Assembly (NCBI GenBank): GCA_035570275.1
Contig: DATMNI010000103.1
Coordinates: forward strand, 1-32,521
Source of the DNA: DATMNI01 sp035570275
GTDB taxonomy: Bacteria > Acidobacteriota > Terriglobia > Bryobacterales > Bryobacteraceae
Direction: 5' to 3'
DNA length: 32,521 nt
A program made the translations under genes and the position numbers. The notes under the pieces are model-generated. The model ran no database searches. It saw only the letters and a program-made list of their open reading frames with translations, and was not told the DNA's origin. Shown in pieces: positions 22,185-30,894 of the stretch (positions are counted from its first letter, which is position 1; each line of letters begins with the position of its first letter).

Positions 22185-25100
22185 TCAGGGCCGTCCCAGG
22201 TATCGATCCAGCCAGTCCAGAACTTCTCGGACCAGTTGGTTGCGCACCTCCGGCCCCTGCACTCCATGACCCGTTTGAAAAATCACGTGGCGCTTGTCCT
22301 TGGCCGGAGTACCCAGTTTGCGGAACATTGGCTGCTGAGCGGATTCCACCGGGAGAATCGTGTCATACAAGCCTGTCACCATGAGTGTAGGGATCTTCAT
22401 ACGCGGGAGAAAGTTGACTGGATCCGATTCCGGCAACCATCCGTGCGGCCTCAGGCCGGCCGACAGCAGAATTGCCGCTTTGATCCGGTCTTCCGGCGCC
22501 AGCAGCATCGGGCTAACTCGAGAACCAAAGCTGCTGCCCATATACGCTAACTTGCCGGCGTTTACGTCACTCCGGGTCTCGAGATAGTCAATCGACCCCG
22601 CAAGGTCCTTGCGCCACATGATCATCGCATCTCGCTGGGCGACTGGGTCGGTGGCTAAGTTGGAAAAACGATCCAGCGCATACTTGTAAATTGGATACAG
22701 CATTGCCCTGCCGCTCTGGAGCACGTAGCGGACAGGCTGTATCTTCTCGCCTGATCCCTTCTGTAAGATGTCGGTACCACCAAAATAGAATACGCACTGG
22801 TACGGCGGTTTGCCGCGCTTCGGCAGAAACAGGTAACCAATTATCTGTTCATCACCGTAGGGAGCTTGAAACCGGATCTTTTCCCGGCGCCACAGCTCAG
22901 CGCTTTCGTCAACGGACTCCACCACGGGTTTCAAAGGCTTCTTCGCGTAGGCATAGAGACGCATGTATGACGCGAACACCTCGTCCGAGACGGGCCTCGC
23001 TTTGTCATAGTCGGGTCGTGGATCCGGCACGATGGGAGGCAATGCCTGCTTCACCAGGCTCGGGTTCTCATAGCGCACACAGCGGAATCCGTTGGTTCCG
23101 GATCGATCGAACGGCCACGCTGTTTGTCCTCGTGCCAGCATGTAGCTATCGTCAGCCCACGATCCGCCAAGGATATAGCGTCGGCCGCCGGCTTCTTCCT
23201 GGCACCATTCCCGGACGTTCCCTGCCAGATCGTACGCTCCGAGCGAGCCGACCGCGGCGGAGCTTCCCACGGCCTTGCTTCCGGCACTGTTGAAGTTGCT
23301 CAAGGGAGCCATAAACCAGCTCTCGTCCTGCGGGCCGCCGCGAATATTGGCGGCACGAACCCAATGATAAACGCTGGGCAGATCCTTCCCGGCAAACTCG
23401 GCATAGGCGCCCGCCTCATACCAGCTCACGCCCGAAACGGGATGGTTGTCCTGCCCGGCTGGATACGTTCCTGCTTCCCAGGTTGCTGGTCCGGGCCGTC
23501 CCGTTGGGTCCCGGAAGCGTGCCATCGCCTCCTCCCTGGAAAGGGTCCGTCCCTTGTCGAGGAACGGCGCCTTCCAGTACTCTCGCCGCTCGTAACCGCC
23601 CCGATCGATGAAGTCCTTGAATTGACGGTTAGTCACTTCGTATCGATCCAGCTCAAACTCTTCCAGACGTGCGACATTCAGTAATCCGATCCCGGCGATT
23701 CTCTCGTTCAAAGCTCCGGCGGGCACAAGCACCATTCCCGGCCGGAGCGTAGCCGCGCGTTTGAAGTCAAACAGATACTCCGTGCCGGCAGGGGCGACTT
23801 CGACGGGCTCGTAACCGGTGGCTACTAACCGGATACGGATGGCGCCGGCAGGGAGTGTGGCCTTCTCGACGGGAGTACGCCCCAGCGTCTGCCACGGCGA
23901 GCGCAGCTCAGCGTACGGCTTCCATTGAACCTCCGCACCGGCCGGCTCCGTGCGCACGGAGAACTGGCGCGAGACTTCAGGCCACAGGCTGCTGAGTGCC
24001 GGATCGCCGGCAACGTGACGAGCTGCCTGGACCGCCAGTCGATAAGCGCCTGCGTAATCTCCTTTATCGGCCAGGGTACGAGCCATGGGTATGGCTTGGT
24101 ACCGTGCCCATTGCCGTCTCGACCACCCATAGAGCAGAGAGCCCGACGCACCCGCGACGGCCAGAACCACCAAGATCGAAGCGGCTATCCACCGCCGTCG
24201 CCGGGTTCGCAGCTTTCGCTCCGCGGCGTTTTCAGCGAACCGCTTCAATCCGTGCGCGACCTCGGCGGCGCCGGCAATCCGCCGCTCCCGATCCTTCACC
24301 AGCAACCGGCCCACGAGATCGGCCAGCCCGGACGGAACCCTTCGATTGACCGATCGCAACGGCGTCGGGTTAGAGGATAGGATGGCGGCAAGCACCTCCA
24401 CCTGGCCGGGCGCCTCAAATGGCCGCCGGCCGGCGAGACTCTCGTACACCACGACGCCGAGACTCCAAAGGTCGCTCCGCGCATCGGCGATCTCGCCACG
24501 GGCCTGCTCCGGTGACATGTAGTGGGGCGTTCCCATGATCCTGCCTGGGACCGTCGCTGTTTCGGTCGGTGCTTCTTCAGCGGCGAATTCCGCAGCCGGC
24601 CGGGAAAGACGAGCCAGGCCGAAATCGAGCACCTTGACTGTTCCGTCTGGACGCACCATGATGTTGGCCGGCTTAAGGTCCCGGTGGACAATCCCGGCGG
24701 TATGCGCCGCCGCCAATGCCTCCGCGATTTGGCTGGACACTTGCGCCGCCTCCGCCACGGTGAGCGGGCCGCGCCGCAGACGGTCCGCCAGCGTTTCTCC
24801 CTCCACAAATTCGGTCGCGATGAAGGATTGGCCGTCCGATTCGCCCACTTCATGCACGGTGACGATATTCGGGTGGTTCAGGGCAGCGGCCGCTCGAGCC
24901 TCGCGTTCAAAGCGGCGTGCTCGCTCGCTATCTCTTTGGAAAGCTGGCGGCAACAGCTTCAGAGCGACCTGCCGGGCAAGCTTCACGTCCTGCGCCAGAT
25001 ACACTTCGCCCATGGCTCCGCGGCCCAGCAGCTTGATTATCCGGAAATGGCCAAGTACCCGGCCTGCAAAAGTCTCCGGGTGAGCAACACTTGCAGCGTC

Positions 25101-25280
25101 GGAGATCGCGTTGCGAAGGATCGACGTACCGCGCCCACCCTCCGCGGCCAGGAGCGAGGCGACCTCGGCCCGAACATCCTCGTCGCCGATGTTCGCGACG
25201 AAACCGGCGCGCTCGTCAGGCGCAAGCAGGCGAGCCTGATGCAATTGTTTCTCCACGTCTTCCCAGCGGTCGGCGGTCAC
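22185..25280 (-). CDS. Ser/Thr protein kinase fused to SUMF1-like and alpha/beta-hydrolase domains
   Basis: 1031 residues from GTG 25280 (GGAGG 5 nt upstream). Domains: N-terminal helical region 1-70; kinase 79-340 with GRGAMG (86-91), Lys 108, HRDLKPAN (catalytic Asp 201), DFG Asp 219 and GTPHYMSPEQARG (about 250-262); membrane segment 364-386; a PEGA-like domain (about 438-505); a SUMF1/formylglycine-generating-enzyme-like domain 515-738 (EVTNRQFKDF, VSGVSWYEAGAYAEFAGK, LAGNVREWC, GTNGFRCVR); and an alpha/beta-hydrolase (about 790-1031) with nucleophile motif GSSFGS and TGLYDTILPVESA. The kinase would be cytoplasmic and the other parts outside. The SUMF1-like domain lacks the Cys expected after GGSW for true FGE. 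Directly preceded by, and overlapped with, an ECF-sigma-like relic. Confidence 0.92.
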   Translation of the reverse strand: MTADRWEDVEKQLHQARLLAPDERAGFVANIGDEDVRAEVASLLAAEGGRGTSILRNAISDAASVAHPETFAGRVLGHFRIIKLLGRGAMGEVYLAQDVKLARQVALKLLPPAFQRDSERARRFEREARAAAALNHPNIVTVHEVGESDGQSFIATEFVEGETLADRLRRGPLTVAEAAQVSSQIAEALAAAHTAGIVHRDLKPANIMVRPDGTVKVLDFGLARLSRPAAEFAAEEAPTETATVPGRIMGTPHYMSPEQARGEIADARSDLWSLGVVVYESLAGRRPFEAPGQVEVLAAILSSNPTPLRSVNRRVPSGLADLVGRLLVKDRERRIAGAAEVAHGLKRFAENAAERKLRTRRRRWIAASILVVLAVAGASGSLLYGWSRRQWARYQAIPMARTLADKGDYAGAYRLAVQAARHVAGDPALSSLWPEVSRQFSVRTEPAGAEVQWKPYAELRSPWQTLGRTPVEKATLPAGAIRIRLVATGYEPVEVAPAGTEYLFDFKRAATLRPGMVLVPAGALNERIAGIGLLNVARLEEFELDRYEVTNRQFKDFIDRGGYERREYWKAPFLDKGRTLSREEAMARFRDPTGRPGPATWEAGTYPAGQDNHPVSGVSWYEAGAYAEFAGKDLPSVYHWVRAANIRGGPQDESWFMAPLSNFNSAGSKAVGSSAAVGSLGAYDLAGNVREWCQEEAGGRRYILGGSWADDSYMLARGQTAWPFDRSGTNGFRCVRYENPSLVKQALPPIVPDPRPDYDKARPVSDEVFASYMRLYAYAKKPLKPVVESVDESAELWRREKIRFQAPYGDEQIIGYLFLPKRGKPPYQCVFYFGGTDILQKGSGEKIQPVRYVLQSGRAMLYPIYKYALDRFSNLATDPVAQRDAMIMWRKDLAGSIDYLETRSDVNAGKLAYMGSSFGSRVSPMLLAPEDRIKAAILLSAGLRPHGWLPESDPVNFLPRMKIPTLMVTGLYDTILPVESAQQPMFRKLGTPAKDKRHVIFQTGHGVQGPEVRNQLVREVLDWLDRYLGRP

Positions 25281-25579
25281 ACTTTCCTCCCGGCCGGGCG
25301 GGCGGGTTGTCGCTGGAGACCCCTGCGGACCAATATGCGCGTGAAGTTCCAATCAGCGCCGAGGGACGCCGGGAATCGCAGAGCGTGAACCCGGTACAAA
25401 AGACCCTTCACGAGCGCGGTAGCCGGCAAGGTCGACCCGAGGCCCTGGCGTCGCATGCCCGGCCGCGTCAGCAGGTGGATCTCTCGATAGACCATCGGCA
25501 TTGGCGCCGCGAGGGCGCACGCATCAGCGTCGCCCGAGCCTGGCAGCCGTTCGATTACTTCCTCCGGCACGGAGTCCAT
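25277..25579 (-). pseudogene. Truncated ECF-type sigma factor gene overlapping the kinase start
   Basis: A 100-codon frame starting MDSVPEEVIERLPGSGDADA. The first 60 residues match the N-terminus of the TIGR02999-type ECF sigma factors of acidobacteria: EEVI.RL, DADA.AL, MPMVYREIHLLT (region 2 start), MRRQGLGSTLPATALV. After that, a family of about 190 residues would continue through sigma2 and sigma4, but this frame keeps only a short remainder, WNFTRILVRRGLQRQ, suggestive of the '(M)RRILVDHAR' stretch, with the rest missing. The frame closes at a TGA that overlaps the kinase GTG (GTGA), so coupling is kept. A promoter with TTCCCG-16-TAGAAT lies upstream (25595-25622). It looks like an internally deleted sigma gene; a short functional protein is not excluded. 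Confidence 0.6.
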
Positions 25580-25594
25580 TTCCTGCGTAGTGTT

Positions 25595-25622
25595 ATTCTA
25601 CTGCCGATTTGCTGAGCGGGAA
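25595..25622 (-). promoter_or_regulatory. Promoter of the sigma-relic/kinase operon
   Basis: On the minus strand TTCCCG (25622-25617), a 16-bp spacer and TAGAAT (25600-25595) lie 16 bp before the ATG at 25579. The -35 match is weak; the -10 is good. Confidence 0.5.
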
Positions 25623-25776
25623 ACCCGGAGAAAGACGACGCGAGGCATCGCCAGCGATCCCAAACAGGGCCTGCCGCCACGTGCGCTGGTTTCAAGTCAT
25701 CCGCCGTGCATGTAGCGGCCACCGGTCTCTTCGTGATGGTCATAACCGTAAGGTGGCGGATTCTTATGCGAGCATT

Positions 25777-27297
25777 TCAGCCCGTCACGGCCAATTCATA
25801 CAGGTACTCAACCTGCGAACGCACGGCCCCATCGATTCCCTGAACCTTCGGATTTGCCGATTCGATCACGTAGTACTCGTCCGGCGCGTGGGCTCCGCTG
25901 CCATGGCCGAGGCCGAAGTGGCCCGCCGGAAGTCTCAGCGGTTCACCAGTGAACACATAGCCCGGCCAAGAGCCTGCCAGACGCGGCCAGAAGACCGGGT
26001 CAAGACCCTGGCGCCGGTAGACGGCGGCCTGAGCCTTGATCAGACTGGAGCCCGCCGGCGTGGTCGTAGGGTCGTACCCGCCCGTCATGTTCACCTCAAT
26101 GTCTCCAAATCCATGCTTGGCCAGATGCGCCTGGAGCGCCGCCAGCGCACCGGCCGCCGTCATGTCCGGCACCAGCCGAAGATCCAGCTTCGCCACGGCG
26201 CGGTGCGGCAAAACGGTCTTGCCGCCCGGCCCGGTGTACCCGCCCACCAGCCCCTCGATATTCACCGTCGGGCGTCCAGCCAGCAACTCCAGCGACTCAA
26301 GCCAGTCCACGTCATGCACCCAATGCTCAACGCCCATCTGGCGCTTGGCAACTTCTTCGCTTTGCCGGCGCGACGCTTCGCGAATCAGCGCCTTCTCATC
26401 GGCCGTCAGCGGGCGCACTTTGTCTGCGAAACCCTCGATTGCCGGAGTGTGGCCGTCAGGCGAAACCAGGGTCGCCAGGGCCTGCACCAGGTGCCAGGCC
26501 GGGCTGTCTACGATGGCTTCATTACTCGAATGGAGGTCTCGTTTTGGTCCTCGATGCCAGCGCTCACCGCTCGAAACCAGTTCCAGCTCGATCACTCCTT
26601 TGGCTCCAAGGTTGATGGTCACCGTGCCATCCAGCGCCTGCATCGGCATGGGCATATACACGCCGGAGCACCGGCGCAGCGCCGCCAGAATTTCCGGCCG
26701 CCGGAGCACCTGCGGGAAGTGCGGCGAGCCGATCTCTTCCTCGCCTTCGGCTACGAACACGAGGTTCACCGGTAGTTTGCGGCCGGCGGCTCTAAATGCG
26801 TGCAGCGCGGCCAGCCATGTCGCTTCCGGTCCCTTCTGATTGACGGCGCCGCGGCCAATCAACACCTTTCCAAGTCCGGGTTTGTCAACCAGGGCGGCGT
26901 TAAAAGGCGGCGAAGACCACTCGGCCGGATCGGCCTGCTTCACGTCGTACATGAAATAAATACCGAAGGTTCGCGCCGCGCCAGCGTCGAGCGTGGCGAA
27001 AACGCCGGGATGCCCGTCCGTCGGCGCCTTATCCACCTTGCCGAATCCGGCATCGCGCAGGAGGCTCATCATGAGATCGCAACCCTCGGTCATGCCCCGG
27101 TTTTCGGCGGCAATCGAGGGTTGCCGGATCCAGTTCTGCAACCGATGCACCGATTCGTCGTGACGTTTTTCGATCTCTGCCTGAATGGCTTTCAGATCGG
27201 ATGGATCCGCTGCCTGCGAGCGCCGTGCGGAGGCGAACACCGCGGCGGAGACGGCAGCCCGCTCAAAGAACGTGCGACGGCTCACTGACGATGACAT
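25777..27297 (-). CDS. Tat-exported M20-family peptidase-like protein with altered metal ligands
   Basis: 506 residues. The N-terminus MSSSVSRRTFFERAAVSAAVFASA is a Tat signal (RR motif), cut before QAADP. The M20 fold is clear (NWIRQPSIAAENRGM; VFVAEGEEEIGSPHFPQVL; the lid domain ELVSSGERWHRG..LHSSNEAIVDSPAWHL; GSGAHAPDEYYVI), resembling dipeptidases of the ArgE/DapE/CNDP group. The EGEEE catalytic Glu pair is present. But the usual HxD that begins zinc site 1 appears as MYD (FMYDVKQADP), and the bridging Asp in GRGxxDDKG appears as Asn (GRGAVNQKG). The enzyme could be inactive or use a different metal arrangement. Signal and fold are sure; activity is not. Confidence 0.85.
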   Translation of the reverse strand: MSSSVSRRTFFERAAVSAAVFASARRSQAADPSDLKAIQAEIEKRHDESVHRLQNWIRQPSIAAENRGMTEGCDLMMSLLRDAGFGKVDKAPTDGHPGVFATLDAGAARTFGIYFMYDVKQADPAEWSSPPFNAALVDKPGLGKVLIGRGAVNQKGPEATWLAALHAFRAAGRKLPVNLVFVAEGEEEIGSPHFPQVLRRPEILAALRRCSGVYMPMPMQALDGTVTINLGAKGVIELELVSSGERWHRGPKRDLHSSNEAIVDSPAWHLVQALATLVSPDGHTPAIEGFADKVRPLTADEKALIREASRRQSEEVAKRQMGVEHWVHDVDWLESLELLAGRPTVNIEGLVGGYTGPGGKTVLPHRAVAKLDLRLVPDMTAAGALAALQAHLAKHGFGDIEVNMTGGYDPTTTPAGSSLIKAQAAVYRRQGLDPVFWPRLAGSWPGYVFTGEPLRLPAGHFGLGHGSGAHAPDEYYVIESANPKVQGIDGAVRSQVEYLYELAVTG

Positions 27298-27611
27298 TGG
27301 TGTACTTTAGCAGATTCCAGCGCGCCCTTTGTGGGGGCGTGCGGATGGGCGATTTTCATCCCTTCCCCTGTGCGCCGCACACGCGTTGCAGCAGGCGGAT
27401 TGCCAATCCGCCGCAGGTTAACAACCTGCCCCACATATCCGCTGAAACCAAACTGTCATCGATCTCTCACCACGACGAAAAACATCCCTGGTATTCTCAC
27501 GCTAATCACTCGGCGTCGTGTGGGCCCCGCCCGGTCGCGGTGTTTCGACAGCCCGCGGGTCGAGAAACGAAAAAGCCGACTTGAACCTGCTCGGAAGGAG
27601 TCACATTAAAC
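27298..27611. promoter_or_regulatory. Divergent gap of 314 bp with two adjacent palindromes
   Basis: This gap separates the M20-like gene (minus) and the TonB receptor (plus). It contains two perfect hairpins side by side: GGCGGATT-GCC-AATCCGCC (27394-27412) and GCAGGTT-AAC-AACCTGC (27413-27429), with no space between. The pair looks like a REP-type palindromic unit; neither has a terminator U-tract. AAGGAG (about 11 nt upstream of the ATG) may serve as RBS of the receptor gene. No good sigma70 promoter could be read with certainty. Confidence 0.6.
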
Positions 27612-30600
27612 ATGAGAGTCATATCAGGATTATTCTGTCTTTGGGCTGTAGTCACCGTGTCACCACTCCGCGCCCAGTTCGAATACGGAGAAATACTGGG
27701 CACGGTACGCGATACCAGCGGCGCCGTCATTGCCGGCGCCAAAGTAACCGTGCTTGGCTTGAATACCAACGTACAAGCCTCCGCTCTAACCAACGACCAG
27801 GGCAATTATTCGTTCCCAGACCTTCGCAGCGGCAACTATGAAGTAGCCACATCTGTTAAGGGCTTTCGTCCCGCGAAGAGCGATGCGCTGTTGTTGCGCG
27901 TGGGTGACCGTCTGCGCATGGATCTGACTCTCCAGCCCGGCGAGATCACCGAGGCGGTGACGGTGGAAGCCGAGGCCTCTCCGCTACTGGAGACAGATAC
28001 CAGTACTCGCGGGCAGGTAATCCAAAGTCAACAGATTGAGGAGCTGCCGCTCAACAAGCGCGACTACACACAGTTGGTCCTGCTGGTACCGGGCACCACC
28101 TATAACCCCGACCAGCGCCTGGGGGGCGCCATCAGCGTCAACGGCAACCGAACCCTGCAAAACGACTATCTGCTCGACGGGGTTGACAACAACTCCCATG
28201 CCACCAGTTTCCGTGGAGATCGCGTCGACGTAATGCTTCCCTCCGTGGATGCGGTGGAGGAGTTTCGAGTGCAGAGCAACGGTTACTCGGCCGAGTATGG
28301 TCATAGCGCGGGCGCAGTGGTCAACGTAACCATCAAGAGCGGCAGCAACCAGTTTCACGGCACGGGCTGGGAGTTCTTCCGCAACGACGACATGGATGCC
28401 CATGGTTGGACGCCCACTCTGGGCGGTGTCAAGCCGGAGGTCCGCTTCAACCTGTTCGGCGCAAACATAGGTGGGCCGATTGTGAAGGACAAGACATTCT
28501 TCTTTTTGAACTACGAGGGCGACCGCGAACGCGGGGGGGTGATCTTCCAGGCAACCGTTCCCACGCTGGCACTGCTGCAGGGCAATTTCTTGAATCCGCC
28601 CGCCGGGCTCGGCGCCACTTTGAAGGTGGCCCCGGTGGACCCCACCTCGGGAGCGCTTTTCCCGAACGGCATCATCCCCCAAAGCCGGTGGAGCCCCGCG
28701 GCGGCGCGAATCCTGGCCTACCCTCAGTTCCCCGTACCCACGCCCAGCCCGCTAATTACCACTCCGGGCGCTTATATCAACACTGTCACCAACAGAGTCC
28801 AGTCGGATAAGTTTGACGTCCGCATCGATCATCACATGAGCAGTAAGTCGCGCCTGTTCGGACGCTATAGCTTCTCGGACTCGACAACCTTCCGCCCGGC
28901 GCCTTTCAATGGATATGCCGAGGGCTCCAACAACGACCAGTTCGGCAATACTTTGACGCGCGGCCAAAGTGCCGTGGTGGGCAACACCGTGACCCTCAGT
29001 CCAACCACTATTCTGGACTTGCGACTTGGATACACCAGGCTGGGCGCCAACGTGTTCCCCCCGAACTTCGGATCCCCCAGTTCCACCGATCTGCTGGGAA
29101 TTCCCAACCTTCCGCAAGGCCCCAAAATCAATGCGGGATGGCCGAAGTTCAACATTTCGGGGCTCAGTGCGTTCGGCAGCACCACCTCGCAGCCGCAGTA
29201 CCAGATTCCCAATACTTATCTGGCCAGCGGCGTCTTTTCCATGCAACGCGGCGCCCACAGTATTCGGGCGGGAACCGATATCACCTACATTCAGACCGCG
29301 ATTCTCGATGTCTCGGCAGTACGCGGCACGTTTACCTTCGCCAATACCTGGACCGGCAATCCTTGGGGAGACTTCCTTCTCGGGTTGCCGGCCGCTTACA
29401 CTCAGACAAGCCTCACCGTGGCTTACAACCGGAACCAGATATACAACTTCTTTGTGCAGGATGACTATCGCGTTCTGCCGAATCTGACCCTGAATCTGGG
29501 GCTGCGTTATGAGTACGGAACGCCCATCTACGAGAAATACGACCGGCTCTCCAATTACGACCTCGCGACCGGAACGCTGATCACGGCCACTAATTCCAAC
29601 GTCGGCGATAAGTCGCTGGTGAAGTCCGATCGCCTCAACTTCGCGCCGCGAATCGGGCTGGCCTGGACGGCGCGGCCCCGTCTGGTGGTACGCTCGGCCT
29701 ACGGCATGTTCTATCAACATACGTTCCGGCAGGGACGTGAGAACCTTCTGGCCGAGAACCCGCCTTTTCTCCACGACCTCACTCGTACGCAGAGCCCCGG
29801 CTCGCCTGCTTTCGTCACACTGGATAGCGGGCCGCCTCCAAACTTCTTCGCCACTGCCCTGCCCACCGATCAGGCCGTGCGCGGGAACGACCCCAACCTG
29901 AAGGCCGGGTACGTGCAGCAGTGGAATCTCACCCTTCAGTATGCCTTGGCCAAAGACTGGATCTTCGAAGCGGGTTACGTAGGTAATAAGGGTACGCACC
30001 TCTCTCGTTTCTGGAACGCCAATCAGCCCACCGTGGCCGGACCGGCGGCTACGCTGGCGGCGCGGCGTCCGAACCCCGGCTTTGGCGACGTGGAATACAT
30101 GGATTCGGGCGGCAATAGCTTTTACAATGGGCTGCAGACCCGGTTGGAGAAGCGATTCTCAGGCGGATTGACCTTGCTGCATTCCTTCACCTATGCGCGC
30201 GGCCTGGACAATGTGGGAGCATGGAACGACCCCAACGGCTCTCTCTATCCGCAGGATGCTTACAATTTCACCGACGAAAAAGGCCTGGCCGAGAACATCG
30301 TCAAACTCAACTCGGTGGCAAGCTGGGTTTACGAGTTGCCATTCGGCCGCGGCCGCAAGATGATGACTTCCGCGCCGCCGCTGGTGAACGCCGCGCTCGG
30401 CAATTGGCAACTCGATGGAATCTGGAACTGGCGTACCGGCCTGCCGTTGACTATCGCCAGCCCGGCCTGCGCTAATTGCGCTATGGGAGGGGACCGTACC
30501 ACGCGCGCCAATGTCGTGCCCGGTATCTCGCCGACGGTTAGTAATCCCAACGCGCAAGCCTGGTTCAATCCGGCAGCCTTCACTCTCCAAACCACACCCT

Positions 30601-30842
30601 ATGGCACCGTGGGGCGCGACACCATTTGGGGTCCCCACATGCAGCAATGGGACCTTGGTGTTGCCAAGAGATTCGCGCTTACGGAGCGGCGCTACTTCCA
30701 GTTCCGCGGTGAGTTGTTCAACGCGTTCAACCAGGTCAACTACGCACCACCCTTATCAACCGTGGGAAGCGCCGGTTTCGGAACCATAACCGCGGCGCGG
30801 GCCGGAAGAAATGTGCAACTCGGATTGAAGTTCTATTGGTAG
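27612..30842 (+). CDS. Oar-like TonB-dependent receptor with carboxypeptidase-regulatory-like domain
   Basis: 1076 residues. Signal peptide MRVISGLFCLWAVVTVSPLRAQ; then a CarboxypepD_reg-like beta-sandwich (ILGTVRDTSGAVIAGAKVTVLGLNT..YSFPDLRSGNYEVATSVKGF, residues 28-95); a plug-like region (QIEELPLNKRDYTQLVLLVPG..DYLLDGVDNN..VEEFRVQSNGYSAEYGHSAGAVVNVTIKSGSNQFHGTGWEFFRN); and a long outer-membrane beta-barrel with aromatic-rich strands ending FRGELFNAFNQVNYAPP and GLKFYW. The terminal aromatic Trp fits outer-membrane insertion signals. This is the acidobacterial Oar-type family, often in dozens of copies. The ligand is unknown. RBS: AAGGAG, 11 nt before the ATG. The stop region is duplicated 23 bp downstream. 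Confidence 0.93.
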   Translation: MRVISGLFCLWAVVTVSPLRAQFEYGEILGTVRDTSGAVIAGAKVTVLGLNTNVQASALTNDQGNYSFPDLRSGNYEVATSVKGFRPAKSDALLLRVGDRLRMDLTLQPGEITEAVTVEAEASPLLETDTSTRGQVIQSQQIEELPLNKRDYTQLVLLVPGTTYNPDQRLGGAISVNGNRTLQNDYLLDGVDNNSHATSFRGDRVDVMLPSVDAVEEFRVQSNGYSAEYGHSAGAVVNVTIKSGSNQFHGTGWEFFRNDDMDAHGWTPTLGGVKPEVRFNLFGANIGGPIVKDKTFFFLNYEGDRERGGVIFQATVPTLALLQGNFLNPPAGLGATLKVAPVDPTSGALFPNGIIPQSRWSPAAARILAYPQFPVPTPSPLITTPGAYINTVTNRVQSDKFDVRIDHHMSSKSRLFGRYSFSDSTTFRPAPFNGYAEGSNNDQFGNTLTRGQSAVVGNTVTLSPTTILDLRLGYTRLGANVFPPNFGSPSSTDLLGIPNLPQGPKINAGWPKFNISGLSAFGSTTSQPQYQIPNTYLASGVFSMQRGAHSIRAGTDITYIQTAILDVSAVRGTFTFANTWTGNPWGDFLLGLPAAYTQTSLTVAYNRNQIYNFFVQDDYRVLPNLTLNLGLRYEYGTPIYEKYDRLSNYDLATGTLITATNSNVGDKSLVKSDRLNFAPRIGLAWTARPRLVVRSAYGMFYQHTFRQGRENLLAENPPFLHDLTRTQSPGSPAFVTLDSGPPPNFFATALPTDQAVRGNDPNLKAGYVQQWNLTLQYALAKDWIFEAGYVGNKGTHLSRFWNANQPTVAGPAATLAARRPNPGFGDVEYMDSGGNSFYNGLQTRLEKRFSGGLTLLHSFTYARGLDNVGAWNDPNGSLYPQDAYNFTDEKGLAENIVKLNSVASWVYELPFGRGRKMMTSAPPLVNAALGNWQLDGIWNWRTGLPLTIASPACANCAMGGDRTTRANVVPGISPTVSNPNAQAWFNPAAFTLQTTPYGTVGRDTIWGPHMQQWDLGVAKRFALTERRYFQFRGELFNAFNQVNYAPPLSTVGSAGFGTITAARAGRNVQLGLKFYW

Positions 30843-30868
30843 TTGTTTTGAAGTTCTACCGGTAGTTG
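30825..30868 (+). repeat. 21-bp duplication of the receptor gene 3' end and stop
   Basis: TTGAAGTTCTATTGGTAGTTG (30825-30845) includes the last codons and TAG; TTGAAGTTCTACCGGTAGTTG (30848-30868) repeats it with two differences and a 2-bp gap. The second copy lies between the receptor and the nuclease gene. Confidence 0.95.
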
Positions 30869-30894
30869 GAGTCAGCGCTTGCGGAGGTCAATTC

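Noticed and set aside
25609..26775. 388-codon plus-strand frame opposite the M20 gene
   Set aside because: High-GC shadow; Arg/His-rich peptide without motif, while the minus-strand frame encodes a clear M20 fold.
28752..29999. 415-codon minus-strand frame
   Set aside because: Antisense shadow of the TonB receptor gene, no family motifs.
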